From assembly GCA_021828185.1 (NCBI GenBank), contig JAKASI010000004.1, positions 1 to 64,000 on the forward strand: 64,000 nucleotides of DNA. Direction: 5' to 3'. Under the pieces are notes generated by a model, which was not told the DNA's origin, ran no database searches, and was given only the letters and a program-made list of their open reading frames with translations. Positions 7,737 through 15,832 of this stretch are shown here, in pieces. Source of the stretch: an archaeon. Its GTDB lineage: Archaea > Thermoproteota > Nitrososphaeria > Nitrososphaerales > UBA183. A program made the position numbers and the translations under genes. The number at the start of each line of letters is the position of its first letter. The stretch's first letter is position 1.

Positions 7737-8492
7737 ATGCTTTCGGGTCTTCTTGCTGTTCCGCCAACAACAGGTACGTTTGATTCGCTGCTGAACCTGT
7801 ATCTGCTTTTCGGAATCGGAGCGGCGGTCATAGTCATTTCGATGCTGGCGTTCTTCATGTACCGCTACAGGTATCGAGGTCAGAAGACCCCGATGCCCGA
7901 ACACAAGGTAGAGGGGTGGAAGATCGTGCTCATCACTGTTCTCATCACCGGGTCTGTCCTCACGACCGCCGAGTACAGCACCTTCGCGAGCTTCAGCAAC
8001 ATCGAGATCCCGAGCAACGCGGCCTGCATGAAGATCACTGGCCAGCCGTGCGTGCAGGTCTGCGTCGAAGCCTACCAGTGGGGATGGAACTACACCTACC
8101 CGAAGCCCGGCCAGACCTGTTCCCAGTCCTACTACTCCGGCCTCTACTCCGGCAAACCTGGAAACCTGACGGTGCCCGTGGGGCGGGACATAGTCCTGAA
8201 CCTCACCTCGAAGGACGTCTTCCACTCGATGGGCATCACGATGCTGGCCGAGAAGGAGGATGCCATCCCCGGACGGGTCAACCAGATGTGGTTCATGGTC
8301 CCGACCCTGCAGGTCCCGACCACCCCTGACGTCGCCAAGGTGACCTGCAACGCGGGCGGGACCTCCTGCATGTACTGGGACGCCATCAGGTGCTTCGAGC
8401 TCTGCGGCGTTGGCCACGCTGATATGTGGGCCAACCTCACCGTGGTGAGCCAGGCGACGTGGACAGCCTGGACCGGAGGTGCGACGGGCTGA
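7737..8492 (+). CDS. coxB: Cytochrome c oxidase subunit II (heme-copper oxidase)
   Basis: Subunit II of a terminal oxidase, receiving electrons at a CuA centre on the outer membrane face. The 251-residue protein has two N-terminal TM helices (about 18-40 and 62-80) and then a cupredoxin domain. CuA ligands are visible: His in DVFHSMG and the cluster CFELCGVGHADM (about 219-230, two Cys, Glu, His, Met). The aromatic patch YQWGWNY is also present. It is first in the oxidase operon and overlaps the next gene. TATA CTTTATAACC lies about 38 nt upstream. Confidence 0.95.
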   Translation: MLSGLLAVPPTTGTFDSLLNLYLLFGIGAAVIVISMLAFFMYRYRYRGQKTPMPEHKVEGWKIVLITVLITGSVLTTAEYSTFASFSNIEIPSNAACMKITGQPCVQVCVEAYQWGWNYTYPKPGQTCSQSYYSGLYSGKPGNLTVPVGRDIVLNLTSKDVFHSMGITMLAEKEDAIPGRVNQMWFMVPTLQVPTTPDVAKVTCNAGGTSCMYWDAIRCFELCGVGHADMWANLTVVSQATWTAWTGGATG

Positions 8493-10882
8493 CCGCGACC
8501 GACTGGCTGAAGCACTGGCTCTTCACCACCAACCACAAGGAAGTGGGGGTCCTCTACTTCTTCACGTCCTGCTACTTCGGGTTCATCGGGGCGATACTCG
8601 CCCTTATGATGAGGGTACAGCTCTCCATCCCCAACAACAACTTCCTTTCCGCCTTCTACTACGACCAGGCAGTCACCATGCACGGGCTGATCATGATATT
8701 CTGGTTCCTCTCCCCCATCGCCATCGGGCTTGCGAACTACTTCGTCCCTCTTCAGATAGGGGCGAGGGACCTCGCCTTCCCCAGGCTCAACGCCATGAGC
8801 TACTGGCTCTACCTCGCCGGCGGGGTCCTGGCGCTCCTCAGCTTCTTCGTCCCCGGGGGAACCGCGAGCGCTGGGTGGACCACGTACCAGCCTCTCGCAG
8901 TCCTCACCCTCGGCACCGGGCCCACCCTGGCCTATCTGGGGCTGGTGCTGCTCTCGGCATCGGTCACCCTGGGGAGCGTCAACTTCCTCGTCTCGATAAT
9001 CTGGATGAGAGCCCCTCGACTCACCCTCTCGAAGCTCCCGATGTTCACCTGGTTCATCCTCTTCACCGTCATAGCCATGCTCTTCGCTTTCCCCACCCTC
9101 ATCGCCGCCTTCATCCTCGCATCCACGGACAGGCTCCTCGGGACCTCCTTCTTCACCTCAACCGCCATACAGCCCTCCATCCTCTGGGACAACCTCTTCT
9201 GGTTCTTCGGCCATCCTGAGGTCTACATCGTCCTCCTGCCGGGGTTCGGGATCATTGCGAACATCCTCCCGCAGTTCACGGGGAGGCCCCTGGCCGCGAA
9301 GAACGCGATACTGGTCGCGACCGGGCTGATCGTGATCCCGCTCAGCTTCGGGGTCTGGATGCACCACATGTTCCTCACCGGGATACCCGTCGCGCTTCAG
9401 GGGGCGTTCAGCGTGGCCACCATCGCGATCTCGATACCGTTCGACGTCATCACGCTCTCCTTCGTGGAGTCCCTGATCAGGGGCCGGGTGAAGTTTGCCA
9501 CCCCCATGCTCTTCGCGCTGGGGGCGGTCATCCTCTTCATCATAGGCGGGATCACGGGGGTCTTCCTCTCCTCCCCTGTGCTCGACAGGGTCTTCAGAGG
9601 GTCCTACTTCGTGGTCTCCCACTTCCACTACGTGATGGTAGGTGCGGCGATATTCGGTATCATCGCGGGGATCTACTACTGGCTCCCCCGGATGACCGGG
9701 CACATGTACAACGAGCGGCTCGGCAAGATCCACTTCGCGATCTCTTTCGTCGGGTTCAACATCCTCTACTTCCCGATGAACCTCCTCTATGACATGCCAA
9801 GGCGCATATTCACCTATCCGAACGTGGGCGACTGGGCGACCCTCAACGGCCTCGCCTCGGTCGGGGCCTTCGTCTTCGCCCTCGCCCAGGTCCTGCTTGC
9901 CTACAACGTCCTGCACACCTGGTTCAGGGGACCCATGGCGCCTTCGAACCCGTGGGGGGCCCCGGACCTCGAATGGACTACGCACGCCGAGGGGATGACC
10001 CCTGCCGTGGTGTCCACGGCACCTCCCGCTGGCGGGTGGATCGGGCAGTTGTCGGCGACAGAAGGCTCCAGTGCCCCCGGCGGTTCGCCCGTCCCGGAAG
10101 GGCACGCAGTGCACCTCAGTTCCCGCCCCTTGGAGCTGTCGCTCGGCCTCCTCCTCTTCCTCGCAGGGGCGCCGTTCTACCCGGACATCGCGGGGATAGC
10201 CTCCATGGTCCTCGGGGCGCTTGTGATCATCTACGCCTTCTGGGGGTGGGGGATGGACGACCTCCACGACAGGTTCACGGTCCCGCCGGAGACCGAAGGG
10301 GACAGGTGGCCGTTCCATGCCGTCCCCAAGCTGAAGCTCGGGATGTGGGTCTTCCTGTCATCCGAGGTGATCCTCTTCGGGAGCTTCCTCGGGGCCTACA
10401 TCTTCATCCGGGCGGCTGCTGCCAACTGGCCTGCCGCGGGGACGATCCACGACATCCCCCTGGGGACCGCCAACACGCTGATCCTGGTGACCAGCGGGCT
10501 CACCATGTTCCTCGCCGTACAGGCCATCAGAAACGGGGACCAGCGGAAGCTGCTCCAGTGGCTCGCTGTGACCTTCGTCCTCGGAGCCGTGTTCATGGGG
10601 ATCAAGGTATCAGAGTGGACCGACCTCGCCAACCTGGCGGGCGGGGGGTTCGTCCTCTCGAACCCGACATATTCGTTGGCGGCGAGCGCCTACTACATCA
10701 TAGTAGGGCTCCATGGGGCGCACGTGACCGCCGGCCTGCTCATGATGATCTACCTGATGAAGAAAACAACCGCGGGGCACTACAGCAAGGAGTCTCACGA
10801 AGCCATAGAGAACTTCGGGCTCTACTGGGCCTTCGTCGACATCGTGTGGTGCTTTGTCTTCCCGCTCTTCTACCTGCTGTAG
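8459..10882 (+). CDS. Fused cytochrome c oxidase subunits I and III
   Basis: The catalytic oxidase subunit fused to subunit III. Subunit I part: about 12 TM helices with heme/CuB ligands in WFFGHPEVYI (about 250; its Glu marks an A1-type D-channel enzyme), MHHMF (about 301) and SHFHYVM (about 388). A Pro/Ser-rich linker follows around 510-545, then subunit III (about 555-807) with its typical HGAHVTAG and ENFGLYWAFVDIVW segments. The start is uncertain: GTG 8459 is used, with ATG 8426 possible. Either overlaps coxB, implying coupling. Confidence 0.95.
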   Translation: MDSLDRRCDGLTATDWLKHWLFTTNHKEVGVLYFFTSCYFGFIGAILALMMRVQLSIPNNNFLSAFYYDQAVTMHGLIMIFWFLSPIAIGLANYFVPLQIGARDLAFPRLNAMSYWLYLAGGVLALLSFFVPGGTASAGWTTYQPLAVLTLGTGPTLAYLGLVLLSASVTLGSVNFLVSIIWMRAPRLTLSKLPMFTWFILFTVIAMLFAFPTLIAAFILASTDRLLGTSFFTSTAIQPSILWDNLFWFFGHPEVYIVLLPGFGIIANILPQFTGRPLAAKNAILVATGLIVIPLSFGVWMHHMFLTGIPVALQGAFSVATIAISIPFDVITLSFVESLIRGRVKFATPMLFALGAVILFIIGGITGVFLSSPVLDRVFRGSYFVVSHFHYVMVGAAIFGIIAGIYYWLPRMTGHMYNERLGKIHFAISFVGFNILYFPMNLLYDMPRRIFTYPNVGDWATLNGLASVGAFVFALAQVLLAYNVLHTWFRGPMAPSNPWGAPDLEWTTHAEGMTPAVVSTAPPAGGWIGQLSATEGSSAPGGSPVPEGHAVHLSSRPLELSLGLLLFLAGAPFYPDIAGIASMVLGALVIIYAFWGWGMDDLHDRFTVPPETEGDRWPFHAVPKLKLGMWVFLSSEVILFGSFLGAYIFIRAAAANWPAAGTIHDIPLGTANTLILVTSGLTMFLAVQAIRNGDQRKLLQWLAVTFVLGAVFMGIKVSEWTDLANLAGGGFVLSNPTYSLAASAYYIIVGLHGAHVTAGLLMMIYLMKKTTAGHYSKESHEAIENFGLYWAFVDIVWCFVFPLFYLL

Positions 10883-10891
10883 GAGGATGAA

Positions 10892-11149
10892 TTGAGGAAC
10901 ATAGTAGCTCTCGGGGTCTGGGCCTACATGGTGCTCGCTGTCCTGGCCGAGACCGCAAGTTTCTATATGATACACGTCTATCCGACTGTGGTGACCGTCG
11001 TCAGCATACTCGCCGCGAGCCAGGCGGTCGCCATCGTTCTGTTCTACATGCAGCTGAAGGACGAGCCGGGGTCGCTGAGGCTCTTCGCGCTCATTCCGAT
11101 CATGTTCCTCTCAGCTCTTCTCATAGCCATGATTGCATCCCTCGGGTGA
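10892..11149 (+). CDS. Cytochrome oxidase subunit IV-like small membrane protein
   Basis: An 85-residue protein with three hydrophobic helices and the loop FYMQLKDEPGSLR, the hallmark of prokaryotic oxidase subunit IV. It starts at TTG 10892, nine bases after the fused I-III gene, and overlaps the next gene by GTGA at 11146-11149. An accessory assembly/stability role is inferred from the family. Confidence 0.85.
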   Translation: MRNIVALGVWAYMVLAVLAETASFYMIHVYPTVVTVVSILAASQAVAIVLFYMQLKDEPGSLRLFALIPIMFLSALLIAMIASLG

Positions 11150-11583
11150 CAAGAGTGGACATAGAAGAGCAGATGGGGCCGCCGAAAGGACTCCTCCTGG
11201 GGATAGGACTTCTGGGGGTAATCGTCGGCGGTGTTCTGATTGGGGAGTTCGCCTTCAGGCTCCAGCCCGCCCTTGCGCCGGTCGGCGCGGTGGCGCCGGG
11301 GACGGTCATCATGCCTGTGGGGGTGGGGAGCAACGAGGCGCTCAACTTCCTCCCGGCAAGTATAACGGTGGTAATCGGGCAGAACAACACAGTGACGTTC
11401 GTGAACAACGACCAAGCGCCCCACACCGTGACCGCCGACGACGGGAGCTTCAACTCAGGGAACCTGAACCCAGGCGACAACTGGACGCACACTTTCACCA
11501 CCCCTGGCACCTTCCACTACCACTGCGCCTACCATTTCTGGATGACAGGGACTGTGGTGGTGCTGGCGTCGAGCTCGACTTAG
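11146..11583 (+). CDS. Membrane-anchored cupredoxin (plastocyanin-like)
   Basis: A 145-residue blue-copper protein. An N-terminal TM anchor (about 15-37) precedes a cupredoxin fold with type 1 copper ligands: His in APHTVT, then Cys, His and Met in HYHCAYHFWMTG near the C-terminus. GTG 11146 overlaps the previous stop. Being last in the oxidase operon, it is a plausible electron donor to CuA, replacing cytochrome c. That role is inferred; the copper site is directly visible. Confidence 0.92.
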   Translation: MTRVDIEEQMGPPKGLLLGIGLLGVIVGGVLIGEFAFRLQPALAPVGAVAPGTVIMPVGVGSNEALNFLPASITVVIGQNNTVTFVNNDQAPHTVTADDGSFNSGNLNPGDNWTHTFTTPGTFHYHCAYHFWMTGTVVVLASSST

Positions 11584-11607
11584 CCTCATTTTAATAGCAG
11601 GAAGTCG

Positions 11608-12609
11608 GTGCAATCGACTGCTTTGGACGAGAGCAAAGAAGGGAACGTCTTCCCTGGGAACTGGGACGTCGTGTCCGAAACCCTTCTGAGGACCTACGAG
11701 CTCTGGTTCCCCCAGAACTGGAACCCGGTCGACCTCCCCTGGGACGAGTGCGACGCCAAGAACTTCTCTTCTGACGAGGCGGTCGCCCAGGCCTACTGGC
11801 TCTCCAAGCTGGCGCTCTTCGAGAAGTCCGGCATAGGGGCCTTCGGTGCGGCCGCCGTCCAGGCGGCGACCCATCAGTTCGAGGACCCCACCAAGAAGTT
11901 CCTCTCGGCGGTCGCATTCGACGAGTGCCGCCACGACGAAGTCTGCAGGAGGGCGTGCTCCCGCGTCTGCCCCAACTTCCCATACAGGTTCAAGCCCAGG
12001 TCCACCCTGGAGGAGAAGGCCCACGCCAACATAATGGCCCTCTATGACAACGGTGCGAGGTACTGGAGCGCGTTCAACCAGGCCTGGGGGAAGTACCCCT
12101 TGGAACTGATATTCTCCAGCTTCTTCTTCGCAGAGATTGGGGCGCAGCTGATCTTCAGGGAGGTTGGGGAGCGGTCGACAAACAAGGTCTACTCAGGGGC
12201 ATTCCGCAACATCACGAGGGACGAGTCCCGCCACCTTACCGGGACTCTGGCGATGCTCGAGCGCCTGGCGGAGAAGATGTCCACGGATCAGAAGGGGATG
12301 ATCTCGCGCCAGCTCAAGCACGGGTTCATCTATCTCTCTCCTCTGCTCTTCAGGCCGATGGACGACTTCTGGAGGCTCCCCGGGGACTTCTTCGAATACG
12401 ACCAGAAGCTGGAGGAGCTGGCCGCGAAGTCCGGACTGGGGGTGCCGAAGGTCGAAGACAGGTCGGAGGCGTGGATGCAGGCCATATCGCGCCACAGGTC
12501 GAAGATCGAGGAGCTGGGGATCCCTGTCCCGGAGATCAAGGAGATCGGGCTGGCGGGGCTCGAAGTCAAAGTGAGCAAGGGGGACGAGATCATCGCGACG
12601 CCGCTCTAG
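11608..12609 (+). CDS. Ferritin-like diiron carboxylate protein (RNR-R2/oxygenase-like)
   Basis: A 333-residue helical protein with two E..ExxH sets typical of dimetal four-helix bundles: Glu in LALFEKSG (about 72) with DECRH (about 106-109), then Glu in FFFAEIGA with DESRH. The family resembles R2-like ligand-binding oxidases and related oxygenases; the substrate is unknown. TTTTAATA at 11589-11596 fits a leaderless start at TTG 11623, so GTG 11608 may be five codons too early. It follows the oxidase operon but has its own TATA. The end overlaps the convergent MFS gene by 20 nt. Confidence 0.78.
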   Translation: MQSTALDESKEGNVFPGNWDVVSETLLRTYELWFPQNWNPVDLPWDECDAKNFSSDEAVAQAYWLSKLALFEKSGIGAFGAAAVQAATHQFEDPTKKFLSAVAFDECRHDEVCRRACSRVCPNFPYRFKPRSTLEEKAHANIMALYDNGARYWSAFNQAWGKYPLELIFSSFFFAEIGAQLIFREVGERSTNKVYSGAFRNITRDESRHLTGTLAMLERLAEKMSTDQKGMISRQLKHGFIYLSPLLFRPMDDFWRLPGDFFEYDQKLEELAAKSGLGVPKVEDRSEAWMQAISRHRSKIEELGIPVPEIKEIGLAGLEVKVSKGDEIIATPL

Positions 12610-13777
12610 CGCTCCAGTTCTCCACCATCATCAGGACAGGGACTATGAACGCCACCGTCACCACCGCGCTCCAGAGCCACGCCTGAGAATATCCGTACTG
12701 CTCGGCAACGTACGAAAAGAGGAGCGGAGGGAAGAACTCCCCGGTGAGCTGTATGCTGTTGACCCACGAGATTGCCAGGCTCTCGTATTCCTTACCGCTT
12801 CTGTTGAAGTCTCTGGCACCGGCGAAGGCGAAGGTGAACCCTATTCCAGAGACCACCCCGCCGACGAGGGCAGCCGCAGCAGCCGCATAGATGGATCCGA
12901 TCCCCGCCAGAGCCAGCGACCCCGCGCTCCCGAGAATGGCGGCAACCATCAGCAGCCTGTGCTTCGACGCCGTGTCGTACACCCGGCCTCCCCAGATCGA
13001 AGTGAAGATGGGGATCACGGTGATGAGCGAGGTGACCGCGCCCGCCGTGGTCTGGGCCACTTCCAGGCTCCTTTCGAGATAGAACACCATGAATCCGGAT
13101 ATCAGGGTGTTGCCGATTGAGAATCCGAGTATCCCAAGCCCCAGCAGCACGATCTGCTTGTCCCACAGGACGTCGAAGAGAGACCTCCTCCTGACGGCGA
13201 ACTCCTCCGATGGGTCGTCAGAGGGGACGAAGGCCATGACCAGGAACCCTGTCGCGAGATAGAGCCCTCCGCTTATGGCCAAGCTTGGCCTCCACCCGGT
13301 GGTGATGGCGACGACAATCCACCCGAAGATGGCGAAGAGGCCCCCTATGTCATAGGCCGAGTTGAACAGCCCCGACCCCTTCCCCGACCTGCCCCCCCGC
13401 AGGAGGCGGGTCACGATGACGATGCCGGGCGCGAAGACGAACGCCATCCCCGCGCCGGCAACGAACCTCAGCACCTCCAGCTCAAGGACGGTGGAGGACG
13501 CGGCCGTCCCGAGGACCGCGAGCGAGGTCAGGAAGATCCCGGAGACGACGGCCTTCTTCGGACCGAACTTCGCAGCGAGAATCCCTCCCGGTACCTGAAG
13601 CAGGCCGAGCCCCAGATAGAAGACCGAAGTGATGTTGCCTAGTCCCGAGACCCCTGCCCCGACATCGCCGGCCATGAGGTAGAATATCGCGCCGAAGTTG
13701 AGCCAGTTGACCGCGTAGACGATCCTCGCGAGTATCAGGGACCCGACCGCCTTCGAGTCCTGGACCGAGCTGAACAA
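12590..13777 (-). CDS. Major facilitator superfamily transporter
   Basis: A 395-residue protein with 12 predicted TM helices. The MFS A-like loop appears as LAAKFGPKKAVV (about 68-79) after helix 2, and a second-half counterpart as WGGRVYDTASKHR. The central cytoplasmic loop (about 190-205) is charged. The substrate cannot be deduced. Monocistronic and convergent with the diiron protein. Confidence 0.88.
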   Translation of the reverse strand: MFSSVQDSKAVGSLILARIVYAVNWLNFGAIFYLMAGDVGAGVSGLGNITSVFYLGLGLLQVPGGILAAKFGPKKAVVSGIFLTSLAVLGTAASSTVLELEVLRFVAGAGMAFVFAPGIVIVTRLLRGGRSGKGSGLFNSAYDIGGLFAIFGWIVVAITTGWRPSLAISGGLYLATGFLVMAFVPSDDPSEEFAVRRRSLFDVLWDKQIVLLGLGILGFSIGNTLISGFMVFYLERSLEVAQTTAGAVTSLITVIPIFTSIWGGRVYDTASKHRLLMVAAILGSAGSLALAGIGSIYAAAAAALVGGVVSGIGFTFAFAGARDFNRSGKEYESLAISWVNSIQLTGEFFPPLLFSYVAEQYGYSQAWLWSAVVTVAFIVPVLMMVENWSARAASR

Positions 13778-14156
13778 GTCGCGTCACGGGTCCACTGCCA
13801 TCGGTCTATATTCCAATCGCAGGCCGCGTCGCGCGTTCGATTGGATTCTGTCCTTGTCCGAGCGTAACGACAAGAATTTTCCTTATTCCAACCGGAAGAG
13901 CGAAAGCTCAGGGTAAGAGCGCGTCCGCACTGTGCACGGGCCTCCCCGCGATTCGCCTGCAGGGCAATGGCACACGGTAGCGCCGACCGATTGCTCCCGA
14001 ATCCTGAAGAATCGGGAGGGCATCCGCCTCGGGACTTTGCCATTGGAATCCTGAATCGCCGCCAAAAAGGCTTTCGACCCGAAAAAACCCCAATTTGAGC
14101 CCCGTTACGAGGGTTTAAATACGGAATCTGCCGAATTCAGGCCGAGGTAACTCGCA
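13778..14156. other. 379-bp intergenic region, no gene recognised
   Basis: Divergent promoter region between the MFS gene and the small zinc protein. A perfect hairpin-like repeat CCCGA..TCGGG (13997-14017) and several A/C-rich runs are visible. TTTAAATA at 14114-14121 is a good TATA box for the gene at 14157. I see no convincing ORF or tRNA; an ncRNA is possible but unsupported. Confidence 0.4.
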
Positions 14157-14306
14157 GTGGTAACTGGATACTGCGTATACGAGAAGAAGAAGAACCGGGA
14201 GATCAAGAATCCCAAGCAAATCAAACTGAAGAACGGCAGGCCCGCCATCAAGGGCACCTGTGCCTCTTGCGGCAAGGCCATCTTCAGGATTGGCAAGCTG
14301 AAGTAG
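14157..14306 (+). CDS. Small zinc-ribbon-like protein (DUF5679 type)
   Basis: 49 residues from GTG 14157. The C-terminal part KNGRPAIKGTCASCGKAIFR matches the widespread archaeal DUF5679 core, with CxxC near the end. The usual N-terminal CxxC (YCVxC) is reduced to YCVYE here, so one zinc ligand appears lost. TATA TTTAAATA lies about 40 nt upstream. Function of the family is not established; nucleic-acid binding is often assumed. Confidence 0.8.
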   Translation: MVTGYCVYEKKKNREIKNPKQIKLKNGRPAIKGTCASCGKAIFRIGKLK

Positions 14307-14360
14307 ATTCCATCTCCCGTTCCTTTTTATTTTCACGACACCAGCCGCGTGCAGTCCGCC

Positions 14361-15761
14361 ATGCTGAAGTTCTACAACAGCCTCGGCAGGAAGGTGCAGG
14401 AGTTCCGTCCCATCAGGGACGGAGAGGTGAAGATGTACACCTGCGGCCCCACCGTGTGGAACTACGCGCACATCGGGAACTTCAGGACATTCGTCTTCGA
14501 GGATCTTCTACGCCGATATCTCCGGTTCAAGGGGTTCAAGGTCTTCCAGGTGATGAACATCACCGACGTGGAGGACAAGATAATCAAAGGGATCAGGGAG
14601 TTCCATAAGCCGCTCATGGAGCTCACCCGCTTCTACGAGGCGGCGTTCATGGCGGACCTCGATTCGCTGCGGGTGGAGAGAGCCGACCTCTATCCGAGGG
14701 CGACAGAGCACATCCCCGAGATGGTGAAGCTCATCAAGACTCTGATAGACAAGAAGTACGCCTACAGGGCCCCCGATGGTTCGATCTACTTCAGCGTCTC
14801 GAAGTTCAGGAACTACGGCGCGCTATCCGGGGTCAGGCTCGACTCGCTGAAGCCAGCCGGCAGGGTCGCGAGCGACCACTACGAAGAGAAGCTGGAGGCC
14901 GCTGATTTCGCGCTCTGGAAGGCCTGGGACAAGGATGACGGCGAAGTCTTCTGGGAGACCGAGCTCGGGAAAGGGAGGCCGGGCTGGAGCATAGAGTGCT
15001 CGGCGATGTCCATGAAGTACCTCGGCGAGAGCTTCGACATCCACACCGGGGGGATGGACAACAAGTTCCCCCATCACGAGAACGAGATAGCCCAGTCGGA
15101 GGCCGCCACAGGGAAGAAGTTCGTGAACTACTGGCTGCATTCAGAGTTCCTGAACATCCGCGGCGAGGAGATGCACAAGTCGCTGGGGAATGTTGTCTAC
15201 CTTCGCGACCTCGCGAACCAGGGGTGGGACCCCATGGATGTCAGGCTCTTCCTGATCACTTCCAGGTACAGGGACCCGATGGACCTGGCCGATACCTCCC
15301 TAGCCCAGGCCAGGGCACAGAGGGGACGGCTCATGGACTTCGTCCTCCGCCTGAAGTCGGTCGGTGCGCCGGAGAGGAGGGTGTCGAAGGCCTCGGAAGG
15401 ACTCGTAGAAGACTTCGAAGAGGCCATGGACGACGACCTCAACACGCCGAAGGCGCTGTCAGTGCTCTTCGCCTACGTCAAGAAGATGAACACCCTGATG
15501 GACTCGGGCTCGGTCGGAACGGAGGAGGCAGAGGGGGCCATCGGTGCGCTGAAGCGCGTCGACTCGGTGCTCGGCATAATGGAGTTCGAGGAAGAGGAGC
15601 TCCCTCCGAGGCTCGCCGAGCTGGTGGCCAGGAGGGACGAAGCGAGGAAGAAGAAGGACTTCGCGGAATCTGACAGGCTGAGGAAGGTGCTCCTGGACGA
15701 AGGGATAGTCGTCGAGGACACCCCTGCGGGCTCCCGCTGGAAGCGCGCCCCTCGAGGTTAA
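14361..15761 (+). CDS. cysS: Cysteinyl-tRNA synthetase
   Basis: Charges tRNA-Cys. A class I synthetase with YTCGPTVWNYAHIGN near the N-terminus (Zn Cys and HIGH-like HIGN). Further zinc ligands are in SIECSAMS and HHENE. The KMSKS counterpart reads EMHKSLGN. Length (about 466) is standard. ATG 14361 is preferred: GTG 14349 is in frame, but the TATA TTTTTATT at 14323-14330 predicts a transcript start near 14354. The cognate intron-bearing tRNA-Cys is also in this window (7502-7609). Confidence 0.96.
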   Translation: MLKFYNSLGRKVQEFRPIRDGEVKMYTCGPTVWNYAHIGNFRTFVFEDLLRRYLRFKGFKVFQVMNITDVEDKIIKGIREFHKPLMELTRFYEAAFMADLDSLRVERADLYPRATEHIPEMVKLIKTLIDKKYAYRAPDGSIYFSVSKFRNYGALSGVRLDSLKPAGRVASDHYEEKLEAADFALWKAWDKDDGEVFWETELGKGRPGWSIECSAMSMKYLGESFDIHTGGMDNKFPHHENEIAQSEAATGKKFVNYWLHSEFLNIRGEEMHKSLGNVVYLRDLANQGWDPMDVRLFLITSRYRDPMDLADTSLAQARAQRGRLMDFVLRLKSVGAPERRVSKASEGLVEDFEEAMDDDLNTPKALSVLFAYVKKMNTLMDSGSVGTEEAEGAIGALKRVDSVLGIMEFEEEELPPRLAELVARRDEARKKKDFAESDRLRKVLLDEGIVVEDTPAGSRWKRAPRG

Positions 15762-15832
15762 CTCGCGAAGTCTAGAAGCTCAATTTCAGTAAATCCCGCC
15801 GATATTATCTCCCCAGTCTGCCTACAGGACGC

